From an uncultured Muribaculaceae bacterium (lineage in GTDB: Bacteria; Bacteroidota; Bacteroidia; Bacteroidales; Muribaculaceae), in assembly GCA_947177435.1 (NCBI GenBank), contig CAMWUM010000115.1, positions 1 to 6,330 of the forward strand: DNA of 6,330 nucleotides. The letters run 5' to 3'. Below, in pieces: positions 1-6,330 of this stretch. The notes under the pieces were generated by a model. It was not told where the DNA came from and ran no database searches. It saw only the letters and a list, made by a program, of their open reading frames with translations. The position numbers and the translations under genes were made by a program. Numbering within the stretch: the stretch's first letter is position 1; each line of letters begins with the position of its first letter.

Positions 1-61
1 GTCTATCAGGGTTTTGCGAATCCGAAAATTTTAGAGATGTATATTGCTGACATTCAGCGGC
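1..61. other. Non-coding stretch downstream of the regulator, no recognisable gene
   Basis: These 61 bases follow the TAA stop of the regulator and are AT-rich. They hold a short inverted repeat, GCTGA at 46-50 and TCAGC at 54-58 around a 3-base loop, plus the palindrome AAAATTTT at 26-33. On the minus strand the hairpin is not followed by a clean T-run, so a terminator call is weak. I found no TAnnTTTG promoter match on either strand. The next gene, if any, is outside the window. Confidence 0.4.
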
Positions 62-1720
62 TTATTTTAATTTCTCGATGAATAGGTCTTTGTGCGTGGC
101 TTCGGACTCGGCGATGCGTTTGACGATGCGCGACTTTTTCTGGTAGAAATTCTTGTACTTAATGTCGGTCAGAAGGCACACAGCTCTTGTCGACAGACCG
201 GCGTAAACGAGAGATAAGAATACAAAATCGTCCTCACTTATGAATGGGCATTCCTCTCGCAGCATAGACATGAGGTTGCCCATATTTTTATCCACGGAGG
301 CCTCTATATCTTTCAGACTCTTTTTTGACCTTACTTTCTTCAGTTCGTTTTCGATGCGGACAAGCAATTTATCACGTGTAATCTCAGAATCTCCGAGTTC
401 GAAATATTCATTACACAGCATGTTTAGCGTATCCCATTTTTCCTTAAAGAGATTTTCTATGGTCAAAGATTTATCGGACAGAACCATGTCAAGACGCTCT
501 TTCTCGACATTTACCTTTACAACCTGTTCATTAAGGGCTACCAATGTTGAAATATTGGCTTCAAGCTCAGCCTTTTTAGCCCTCATTCTCAGCCTATACA
601 TCATCACCAATAATACGACAATGACTATTGCAACGACAATAACGATTATTAAAACACGCAGCATTGATCTTGACTTTTGCGTCTCGAAGTTTGCCTTGGA
701 CGTGTAGAAATCACGTTGGACTCCCGTGACTGACTCTTTTAGTACCTCCGTGGATATCTGTCCCTGGTACATAATCAATGAATCAGCCACATCTGCAGCA
801 TATTTATAATTGCCGGAGGCGTGCGCCTGCTTGTATGCAGCATATAATATTTGTGCATGGTGCTGTTCGTCCGGACATAAAGAGTAAGCCTCCCAAAGCA
901 ATTGCCTGCTCTCATCCTCACTGAGTAAGTAACTTTTTACGACATCATAGAAGAACTCCGATTCGTCGCCTTGAAGATTGCATTGCGGTGGCAATATCTT
1001 CTCAAGCGAGTCCAATTGGCCTGCCATGAGCAATGCTGAAAACACTGGTTCAGATACATAATTATACAGGGCGGAGTCAAATGGTTCTTCAATAGCAATA
1101 ACTTCACGCAGGCTATCTAAGATAGCTATAGCCTCATCATTTTTATCAAGGCTTAGAAGGGTGGCGGCTAAATCCGAGAGCGCATATCGATGGTTTGCCA
1201 CACGTCCAGCTTTTTTGTAGTTTTCTATACACTCAAGCTTATACAGTTCAGCCTGTTGGTAGTTGAATGAGTCAAAGAATATATCACCAATCAATTCGGA
1301 CGTTTTGGCTATCCAGTATGGGTCGCCGTCGGTTTTGGCGATGTCGTAGGCGACGATGACGTCTGACATGGCGGGTCGCAGGTCGCCTCGGTCATAGGCT
1401 ATCTGGGCATTGTAGAAATGGGCGCGCTTCCTCAAATCCTTGTCGCTGCTGTTGCGGTAGGCCTCGTAAGCGTATTTCATCAGCGAGTCGGAGGTGACGA
1501 CGATGTTGTTTTTGATTTGTGCCTGGGTGTACAGCAGAGCATAGTAGGGATAGTCGGCCGACGAGAGTTCGCCGGGCTGCACCCTCTCCAACTCCTCCAG
1601 CGCGCGGCCTGGGTCGGTCTCCATATAGCCGTCAATCTCTCGCATATGGCTCGATCGCGACTCGCACGCGCCCAGAAACACCAGCAAAACACCAGCAATG
1701 CAAGCAAAAATTGCTTTCAT
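62..1720 (-). CDS. TPR membrane regulator: lipoprotein-like signal, one transmembrane span, coiled coil, LuxR-like HTH
   Basis: Likely one-component signalling protein of a type common in Bacteroidota; its signal and targets are unknown. Numbering is from the ATG at 1720 (552 residues). The N-terminus has a lysine, a hydrophobic stretch and a lipobox L-G-A-C with Cys19. Residues about 25-330 are helical with TPR-like repeats (for example R-A-H-F-Y-N-A-Q-I-A-Y-D-R-G-D at 99-113), probably periplasmic. A very hydrophobic Ile/Val-rich span at about 353-377 (590-664) is followed by basic R-L-R-M-R-A-K-K, which fits a cytoplasmic C-terminus. A charged coiled coil covers about 380-420. The end (493-538, bases 107-244) matches LuxR-type HTH spacing: I-S-E-D-D-F then G-L-S-T-R-A-V-C-L-L-T-D-I and a basic helix. 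A GTG at 1741 would add seven residues, but it sits inside an inverted repeat and adds nothing to the signal peptide, so the ATG is preferred. Codon use changes sharply near 1315. DNA binding is inferred, not shown. Confidence 0.82.
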   Translation of the reverse strand: MKAIFACIAGVLLVFLGACESRSSHMREIDGYMETDPGRALEELERVQPGELSSADYPYYALLYTQAQIKNNIVVTSDSLMKYAYEAYRNSSDKDLRKRAHFYNAQIAYDRGDLRPAMSDVIVAYDIAKTDGDPYWIAKTSELIGDIFFDSFNYQQAELYKLECIENYKKAGRVANHRYALSDLAATLLSLDKNDEAIAILDSLREVIAIEEPFDSALYNYVSEPVFSALLMAGQLDSLEKILPPQCNLQGDESEFFYDVVKSYLLSEDESRQLLWEAYSLCPDEQHHAQILYAAYKQAHASGNYKYAADVADSLIMYQGQISTEVLKESVTGVQRDFYTSKANFETQKSRSMLRVLIIVIVVAIVIVVLLVMMYRLRMRAKKAELEANISTLVALNEQVVKVNVEKERLDMVLSDKSLTIENLFKEKWDTLNMLCNEYFELGDSEITRDKLLVRIENELKKVRSKKSLKDIEASVDKNMGNLMSMLREECPFISEDDFVFLSLVYAGLSTRAVCLLTDIKYKNFYQKKSRIVKRIAESEATHKDLFIEKLK

Positions 1721-1738
1721 AATCAATCGATTCGGATT

Positions 1739-1754
1739 CACCCCGCTGCGGGTG
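1739..1754. other. Small GC-rich inverted repeat between rsmD and the regulator gene
   Basis: CACCC at 1739-1743 is the reverse complement of GGGTG at 1750-1754. An alternative pairing, with one bulged C, gives six pairs around a CTG loop. It begins one base past the rsmD stop codon and ends 18 bases before the regulator's ATG. On the minus strand no T-run follows, so it is not a standard intrinsic terminator. It could slow or partly end transcription, affect the regulator's translation start, or be chance. The inverted repeat itself is certain; its function is a guess. Confidence 0.35.
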
Positions 1755-1755
1755 A

Positions 1756-2298
1756 TTAGGCGGGGGCGCGGAAGATGGTGAAGTTGACTGAGCCGTAGGC
1801 GCGGTGGTCGATGAAGCCGGGGAGGGCGGTGAAGTCGCGGCGCGCCGAATGCTCGATGATGAATATGCCTCCGGGGGCCAGCAGGCCGCTGGCGAGCACC
1901 TTGGCGGGCACTTCTTCAAAGCCGGGCATGTCGTATGGCGGGTCGGCGAAGATTACGTCGAACTTTCCTGCGGTGGGCGAGGTGATGTAGCGCAGGGCGT
2001 CGCCGCGCACTATCCTGTGGCCCTCGCATCCGAGCTTTTCCGACACGTAATGGATGAATTCGTGCTGCGTGGCGGCCTTCTCGACCGACACCACCTGGGC
2101 GCATCCGCGCGACAGGAACTCGAACGACACAGCGCCCGTGCCGGCAAAGAGGTCGAGCGCGCGCAGTCCCTCGAAGTCTACGAGGTTTTCGAGCACGTTG
2201 AATATGTTTTCGCGGGCGAAATCGGTTGTGGGTCGGGCAGTTATGTTTTTGGGCACGTCAAATCGGCGACGCCCGTATTTTCCTCGTATTATTCGCAT
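1756..2298 (-). CDS. rsmD: RsmD-type 16S rRNA (guanine-N2) methyltransferase
   Basis: Predicted S-adenosylmethionine-dependent enzyme that methylates N2 of G966 (E. coli numbering) in 16S rRNA during 30S assembly. The 180-residue length is normal for the family. It opens with the family signature M-R-I-I-R-G-K-Y-G-R and R-P-T-T-D-F-A-R-E (22-30). The Rossmann SAM site follows: D-L-F-A-G-T-G-A-V-S-F-E (49-60), the acidic Glu73 after the second strand, and G-D-A-L at 99-102. The catalytic D-P-P-Y is at 119-122, and G-S-V-N-F-T-I-F near the C-terminus is also family-typical. The start is the ATG at 2298. The frame stays open for 61 more codons upstream, but that stretch lies inside the DUF3822 gene and reads as arginine- and alanine-rich low-quality sequence. 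The 10-base overlap with the preceding gene suggests coupled translation. All key residues are present, so an active enzyme is expected. Confidence 0.96.
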   Translation of the reverse strand: MRIIRGKYGRRRFDVPKNITARPTTDFARENIFNVLENLVDFEGLRALDLFAGTGAVSFEFLSRGCAQVVSVEKAATQHEFIHYVSEKLGCEGHRIVRGDALRYITSPTAGKFDVIFADPPYDMPGFEEVPAKVLASGLLAPGGIFIIEHSARRDFTALPGFIDHRAYGSVNFTIFRAPA

Positions 2299-3113
2299 AG
2301 GGGCAGTATCATTAGTTCGAATGGCGCTTGCAGGGCGTCCTTGCCGGCTTTGAATATCTCCGACGGGAAGATGACCGGCATCACGTAGCGGGCGAGCGGA
2401 CGCAGCAGCGGAGCCACCTGCTCGCGCAGGTCGGCATCGCCGTACAGGCACAACTCGTCGGCGTCGAGGCTCAGGCCGCACGTCTGGGCCGTGGCCAGGA
2501 TGAAGTAGGCCATGTCGTCGGGCGTGGGCGCCTCGGCCGATGTGGCCACTGCCAGGCGGCCTTGCGCCATGCCCACCATGTCGACGGCTCCGGGCCTGAG
2601 GCGGCAGAATAGTTTTGAGGCGTTGCCTTGGCCGCTGCGGGCCGAAAAATAGGTGGCCAGCACGCCGATGGGGTGGTGGATGCGCCCCTCGAGAAAGGTG
2701 CGCCTGATGAACGACACCAGCCCTGAGTCAGCGGCCATCAGCAGCGTGTCGCCTGTGGGCAGGTCTTGTGCCAGGGTGGTCAGCGCCGGGTCGGGCCAGA
2801 TGGCCTGCACAATGTCGGCGCGCACATCGTCGCTGCGCACCTCGCTTGGCACCAGGGTGAAGCGGGGTGTGTCAATGAGTATGTCAACCTTATCGAAATC
2901 GCTCAGCAGCAACGGATTGTCGTAAATCAAATCCTCAAACGCGGCCAGCGGCTCCATGCCGGGCTCCAGATCGAAATGGCGGTAGATCAGGGCGTGGTCC
3001 TCCAGGGGCGTGTTGATGGCCACGTCCACGGCCTGCTGGCCCACGCGCATGGCCAGGCGCCACAGCTGGGGCTTGGCTACGAGGTCCTTTGTGAGGGGTT
3101 CGTGGCTGGCCAT
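2289..3113 (-). CDS. DUF3822 family protein, function unknown
   Basis: A 274-residue protein that I assign to DUF3822, a family largely confined to Bacteroidota. Supporting features are the length, the F-T-L-V-P segment (85-89), the H-H-P-I-G-V-L motif (146-152), the closing P-F-E-L-M-I-L-P-L-C-E (264-274), and the position directly upstream of rsmD. From memory, a structure of a Bacteroides member was described as having an actin-like ATPase fold. The glycine-rich phosphate loops of active ASKHA ATPases are not obvious here, so nucleotide binding should not be assumed. There is no signal peptide or membrane segment, so it is probably cytoplasmic. I chose the ATG at 3113: it gives a TGATG overlap with the preceding gene, and the two codons before it are only TTG and CTG. 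Its last codons overlap the rsmD start by 10 bases. Lying between two RNA-modification genes hints at a role near ribosome or RNA maturation, but that is inference. The reading frame is secure; the family call is fairly sure. Confidence 0.85.
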   Translation of the reverse strand: MASHEPLTKDLVAKPQLWRLAMRVGQQAVDVAINTPLEDHALIYRHFDLEPGMEPLAAFEDLIYDNPLLLSDFDKVDILIDTPRFTLVPSEVRSDDVRADIVQAIWPDPALTTLAQDLPTGDTLLMAADSGLVSFIRRTFLEGRIHHPIGVLATYFSARSGQGNASKLFCRLRPGAVDMVGMAQGRLAVATSAEAPTPDDMAYFILATAQTCGLSLDADELCLYGDADLREQVAPLLRPLARYVMPVIFPSEIFKAGKDALQAPFELMILPLCE

Positions 3114-4030
3114 CAGCAAAGTTTTTCGAAGGCGTTGGGGATGGCCGAGGTGAAGTACATGTCTTTCCTGGTCACCGGGTGGATGAAGCGCAGCGTCTGG
3201 GCGTGTAGGGCCAGGCGGTGGGCCGTGTTGGGCTTGCCGCCGTATCTGCGGTCGCCCGAGATGGGATGGCCGAGGTCCTTCATGTGCACGCGTATCTGGT
3301 TCTTGCGTCCGGTCTCAAGCGATAGTTCGACCATCGACATGCCCTTGCCCTTCTTGAGCGTGCGGTAAAATGTGACGGCGAGCTTGCCGAGGTTGGGATC
3401 GGTGGTGGAGTAGACCTCATGGCGAGCATTCTCTACCAGGTAACTCTTCACCATGCCCTCCTCGGGGTCGATTGTGCCCTCGACCACGGCTATGTACTTG
3501 CGCTCCAGCACCATATTGTTCCAATTGTGCTGCATGGCCTCCTTGGCGGCCTCGTTCTTGGCGAACATCATCAGGCCCGAGGTCTGCTTGTCGAGGCGAT
3601 GCACGATGAACAGTTTGTTGCGTGGGTCCTTCTTCTTGAGGTAGTCGCGCAGCAGGGAGTATGCTGTGATTTCCTTTTTCTTGTTGGCGTCGCGCTCGGT
3701 GGCCACGCTCAGCAGGCCGTAGCCCTTGTACACGACGATGATGTCGTCATCCTCGTAATATATCTTCAGGCGCGAGTGGCCGAATACGATGAACTCGCGG
3801 CTCTGGTTGACGCGCACGTCGTCGCCCGGGTGGAGCGTATAGTTGAACTGGTGGGTCACCTGGCCGTTGACCATCACGTGGTTGAATTTGAGGTAGCGCT
3901 TGATGGTCTGGCGCTTGCACATGGGCAGCGAGGCCGTCAGGTGGTCCATCAGGCCCACGGACTCGCGCACCGGCAGGCTGATTACCGTGTCGGGCACGTA
4001 CTTTTGGGGTGATTGCGGGTTTTTGTCCAT
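3113..4030 (-). CDS. RluA-family pseudouridine synthase with S4 domain
   Basis: Predicted to isomerise specific uridines in 23S rRNA or tRNA to pseudouridine in the cytoplasm. The 305-residue product has the RluC/RluD-like layout: an N-terminal S4 RNA-binding domain (about 22-75, with K-R-Q-T-I-K-R-Y-L and V-M-V-N-G-Q) followed by the catalytic domain. The family motif H-R-L-D-K-Q-T-S-G is at 144-152, making Asp147 the catalytic residue. Later family blocks are also present: R-K-N-Q-I-R-V-H (242-249), H-P-I-S-G-D-R-R-Y-G (255-264) and L-H-A (275-277). The first of these replaces the commoner R-T-H-Q-I-R-V-H, so two usual positions differ. The ATG at 4030 is 2 bases after the topA stop, and the TGA overlaps the next gene's ATG as TGATG, so translational coupling is likely. 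Bacteroidota carry several RluA paralogues, so the modified site, and whether to call it rluD, cannot be decided from sequence alone. Confidence 0.93.
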   Translation of the reverse strand: MDKNPQSPQKYVPDTVISLPVRESVGLMDHLTASLPMCKRQTIKRYLKFNHVMVNGQVTHQFNYTLHPGDDVRVNQSREFIVFGHSRLKIYYEDDDIIVVYKGYGLLSVATERDANKKKEITAYSLLRDYLKKKDPRNKLFIVHRLDKQTSGLMMFAKNEAAKEAMQHNWNNMVLERKYIAVVEGTIDPEEGMVKSYLVENARHEVYSTTDPNLGKLAVTFYRTLKKGKGMSMVELSLETGRKNQIRVHMKDLGHPISGDRRYGGKPNTAHRLALHAQTLRFIHPVTRKDMYFTSAIPNAFEKLC

Positions 4031-4032
4031 GG

Positions 4033-6330
4033 CTATTTCTTCTTGCGTTTTGGCTTGCTTTCCTGGCTGTTGACTATCTCCATGGCCTGGGCCAGGGTGA
4101 GGGCTGAGGGATCATCTACGGTCTTGGGCATCTTGTAGTTCTCTTTTTTGTATGAGATGTAGACGCCGTATCGGCCGTTGAGTATCTGCAGCTCGGGCTC
4201 TTCGTCAAATGCCTTTATGAGTTTCTTGCTCTCGGCCTCGCGTTTGGCCACGATAAGTTCGATGGCCTCGTCGAGCGTCAGAGCGGCCGGCGGCACGTCC
4301 TTGGGGATGGATACGAACTTGCCGGCGTGCTTGACGTAGGGGCCGAAGCGGCCGATGCCTACGCTCACCTCCTTGCCTTCGTACTCGCCCAGCGTGCGCG
4401 GGAATTCAAACAGTTTCAGGGCCTCTTCGAGCGTGATTGTGGCCACTGACTGGCCCTTCTGCAGCGAGGCGAACTGCGGCTTCTCCTCGTCGTCGGCGCC
4501 GCCGATCTGTACCAGCGGGCCGAAGCGGCCGATCTTGACTGACACGGGCTTGCCGCTCTTGGGGTCGGTGCCCAGCAGGCGTTCGCCAACCTTGTGCTCA
4601 AACTTGATGTTGAGCACCTTGTCGATTTCGGGGTGGAACACGCCGTAGAAGTTGCCCATCACGTCCTGCCATTCGGCCTCGCCCTCGGCAATGCCGTCGA
4701 ATTTCTCCTCGATGTTGGCCGTGAAGTTGTAGTCGACCACGCCGCCGAAGTAGTCCTCCAGGAAGTCGTTGACCACGATGCCGGTGTCGGTGGGGATGAG
4801 TTTGCCTTTCTCGCCGCCGAACGTCTCAGTCTTGGTGCGCTGCGTAATCTTGCCGCCTTTCAGCGTCAGGGTGGCGCACTGGCGCTCTTCGCCGGGCTTC
4901 TCACCCTTCTCCACGTACTCGCGCTGCTGGATGGTGCTGATGGTGGGGGCGTAGGTCGACGGGCGGCCGATGCCGAGCTCCTCCATCTTCTTTACGAGCG
5001 TGGCCTCGGTGTAGCGTGGGGGCTGCTGGGTAAACCTCTCTGCGGCCTGCATCTGCTTGAGCGTCAACTCCTCGCCGCGCTCCATGGGCGGCAGCATGCC
5101 TTCCGGCGTGGCGGCGTGTTCGTCGTCGGTGCCCTCGATGTAGAGGCGCAGGAAGCCGTCAAACTTCACCACCTCGCCCGTGGCCACCAGCCTGTGGGTC
5201 TCAGACGTGCCGTGGGGGGCGATGTCGACAGTGGTTTTCTCCACCTCGGCGTCGGCCATCTGCGAGGCCACGGCGCGCTTCCAGATGAGCCCGTAGAGCT
5301 TCTTCTCCTGCGCCGTGCCGTCGATGGTGTGCTTGTCTATGTAAGTGGGGCGGATGGCCTCGTGAGCCTCCTGTGCGCCCTTTGATTTGGTGTGCCAGTG
5401 GCGCTTCTGCAGGTACTCGGCGCCCATTTCGTCGGTGATCTCTTTTGATATGGCGGCGATGGCCAGGGCCGACAGGTTGGTCGAGTCGGTACGCATGTAG
5501 GTGATGTGGCCGGCCTCGTACAGCCTCTGGGCCACCATCATCGTCTGCGACACGGTGAACCCGAGTTTGCGGCTGGCCTCCTGCTGCAGCGTCGAGGTGG
5601 TGAACGGCGGCGCCGGAGAGCGTTTGACGGGCTTCACCTGCACGTCGTCGACCTTGAACTCAGCGCCTTTGCACTCCTCAAGCAGCGTGCGTGCGGCGTC
5701 GATGTCGGGCAGGCGGCGGCTCAGTTCGGCCTTCACTTCCTGGCCGTCGGCCGTGGTCAGCACGGCCGTCACGCGGAAATAAGGCTCGCTCTTGAATGCC
5801 TTTATTTCCTTTTCGCGCTCCACGATCAGGCGCACGGCCACCGACTGCACGCGGCCTGCCGACAGGGAGGGCTTGATCTTCTTCCACAGCACTGGCGAAA
5901 GCTCGAAGCCCACGATGCGGTCGAGCACGCGGCGCGCCTGCTGGGCGTCGACCAGGTTGAGGTCGATGCTGCGAGGGTTTTCGATGGCCGCCAATATTGC
6001 GGGTTTGGTAATTTCGTGAAATACAATGCGCTTCGTGTTTTCAGGCTTTAGGCCGAGCACCTCGTACAGATGCCAGGCGATGGCCTCTCCCTCGCGGTCC
6101 TCATCGGAAGCCAGCCATACGGTCTCGGCCTGCTTGGCGGCTTTTTTCAGTTCGGCCACCAGGGTCTTTTTGTCCTCGGGGATTTCGTATATTGGCTTGA
6201 AGCCGTCCTCGATGTCAATGCTGAAATTCTTCTTCTTCAGGTCGCGGATATGGCCGTAGCTAGACATTACCTTGTAGTCCTTGCCAAGAAACTTTTCGAT
6301 GGTCTTGGCCTTGGCCGGAGACTCCACTAT
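4033..6330 (-). CDS. topA: DNA topoisomerase I (type IA), 5' end cut by the window edge
   Basis: Type IA topoisomerase that relaxes negative supercoils by cutting one strand through a 5'-phosphotyrosine link. The frame is open to the window edge and begins I-V-E-S-P-A-K-A-K-T-I, so by comparison with E. coli TopA only about six residues are missing; the GTG at 6327 is an internal Val codon, not the start. Counting that Val as residue 1: TOPRIM domain about 1-105, with the first catalytic Glu at 2 and the metal-binding D-x-D-x-E at 75-79; the S-L-S-A-G-R-V-Q-S block at 154-162; the catalytic Tyr at 277 (codon 5497-5499) in I-T-Y-M-R-T-D-S; and G-R-P-S-T-Y-A at 454-460. The C-terminus holds three topoisomerase C-terminal repeats (G-R-F-G-P near 600 and 659, G-R-Y-G-V near 718) and a basic tail. 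There is no four-Cys zinc finger. The TAG stop lies 2 bases before the next gene's ATG, so the two are probably co-transcribed. Identification is secure. Confidence 0.97.
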   Translation of the reverse strand: MVESPAKAKTIEKFLGKDYKVMSSYGHIRDLKKKNFSIDIEDGFKPIYEIPEDKKTLVAELKKAAKQAETVWLASDEDREGEAIAWHLYEVLGLKPENTKRIVFHEITKPAILAAIENPRSIDLNLVDAQQARRVLDRIVGFELSPVLWKKIKPSLSAGRVQSVAVRLIVEREKEIKAFKSEPYFRVTAVLTTADGQEVKAELSRRLPDIDAARTLLEECKGAEFKVDDVQVKPVKRSPAPPFTTSTLQQEASRKLGFTVSQTMMVAQRLYEAGHITYMRTDSTNLSALAIAAISKEITDEMGAEYLQKRHWHTKSKGAQEAHEAIRPTYIDKHTIDGTAQEKKLYGLIWKRAVASQMADAEVEKTTVDIAPHGTSETHRLVATGEVVKFDGFLRLYIEGTDDEHAATPEGMLPPMERGEELTLKQMQAAERFTQQPPRYTEATLVKKMEELGIGRPSTYAPTISTIQQREYVEKGEKPGEERQCATLTLKGGKITQRTKTETFGGEKGKLIPTDTGIVVNDFLEDYFGGVVDYNFTANIEEKFDGIAEGEAEWQDVMGNFYGVFHPEIDKVLNIKFEHKVGERLLGTDPKSGKPVSVKIGRFGPLVQIGGADDEEKPQFASLQKGQSVATITLEEALKLFEFPRTLGEYEGKEVSVGIGRFGPYVKHAGKFVSIPKDVPPAALTLDEAIELIVAKREAESKKLIKAFDEEPELQILNGRYGVYISYKKENYKMPKTVDDPSALTLAQAMEIVNSQESKPKRKKK

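Noticed and set aside
26..58. Intrinsic terminator after the regulator
   Set aside because: The stem has only five pairs and no clean T-run follows on the minus strand, so it is described as an inverted repeat only.
1721..1741. GTG start for the regulator seven codons upstream
   Set aside because: It is possible, but it starts inside the inverted repeat and adds polar residues before a signal peptide that is already complete from the ATG at 1720.
1804..2388. Plus-strand open frame of 194 codons opposite rsmD
   Set aside because: It covers rsmD in antisense and runs into the end of the DUF3822 gene; no domain or start signal supports it.
2299..2481. N-terminal extension of rsmD by 61 codons
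   Set aside because: The added residues are low-complexity Arg/Ala/Pro translated from an alternative frame of the DUF3822 gene. The RsmD family begins at the M-R-I-I-R-G motif.
3419..4012. Plus-strand open frame of 197 codons opposite the pseudouridine synthase gene
   Set aside because: It is antisense to a gene with complete family motifs, and its composition is a shadow of that gene's codon bias.
4594..5385. Long plus-strand open frame of 263 codons opposite topA
   Set aside because: It lies wholly antisense to the well-supported topA frame. Its His/Leu/Val-rich composition is what GC-rich codons give when read from the other strand, and it has no recognisable motif.
1..6330. CRISPR array, insertion sequence, tRNA or defence system
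   Set aside because: I saw no regularly spaced repeats, no transposase motif or flanking inverted repeats, no tRNA-like sequence, and no nuclease or toxin-antitoxin pair.

Overview
The window looks like a piece of a Bacteroidota (probably Bacteroidales) chromosome. The evidence is a DUF3822 protein next to an RsmD-type methyltransferase, a TopA that ends in topoisomerase C-terminal repeats instead of zinc fingers, and a TPR / membrane segment / coiled coil / LuxR-like HTH regulator of the kind common in that phylum. Most of the window is GC-rich, with C or G favoured at third codon positions, which would suit a GC-rich Bacteroidales lineage such as Muribaculaceae. That family-level guess is inference only.

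All five genes lie on the minus strand, so transcription runs from high to low coordinates. The order is: topA (4033-6330, lacking only its first few codons beyond the window edge); an RluA-family pseudouridine synthase (3113-4030); a DUF3822 protein (2289-3113); rsmD (1756-2298); and a lipoprotein-like membrane regulator (62-1720). The first four are packed like an operon: a 2-base gap, a TGATG stop/start overlap, then a 10-base overlap. Only 35 bases separate rsmD from the regulator's ATG, and these hold a small GC-rich inverted repeat. I found no good match to the Bacteroidota promoter (TAnnTTTG) at any junction.

The upstream four genes are housekeeping: relaxation of negative supercoils (TopA), rRNA or tRNA pseudouridylation (RluA family), 16S rRNA guanine methylation (RsmD), and an uncharacterised DUF3822 protein between the two RNA-modification enzymes. 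The fifth gene is different in kind: a likely one-component regulator with a periplasmic TPR sensor, one membrane span and a cytoplasmic DNA-binding end.

The most unusual signal is inside that fifth gene. Its first third (about 1320-1720) shares the GC-rich codon use of the operon, but the rest (62 to about 1315) switches abruptly to AT-rich codon use while staying in frame. This suggests a mosaic gene or, less interestingly, a chimeric assembly. I see no CRISPR array, tRNA, rRNA, insertion sequence or defence system, and no convincing new multi-gene system.
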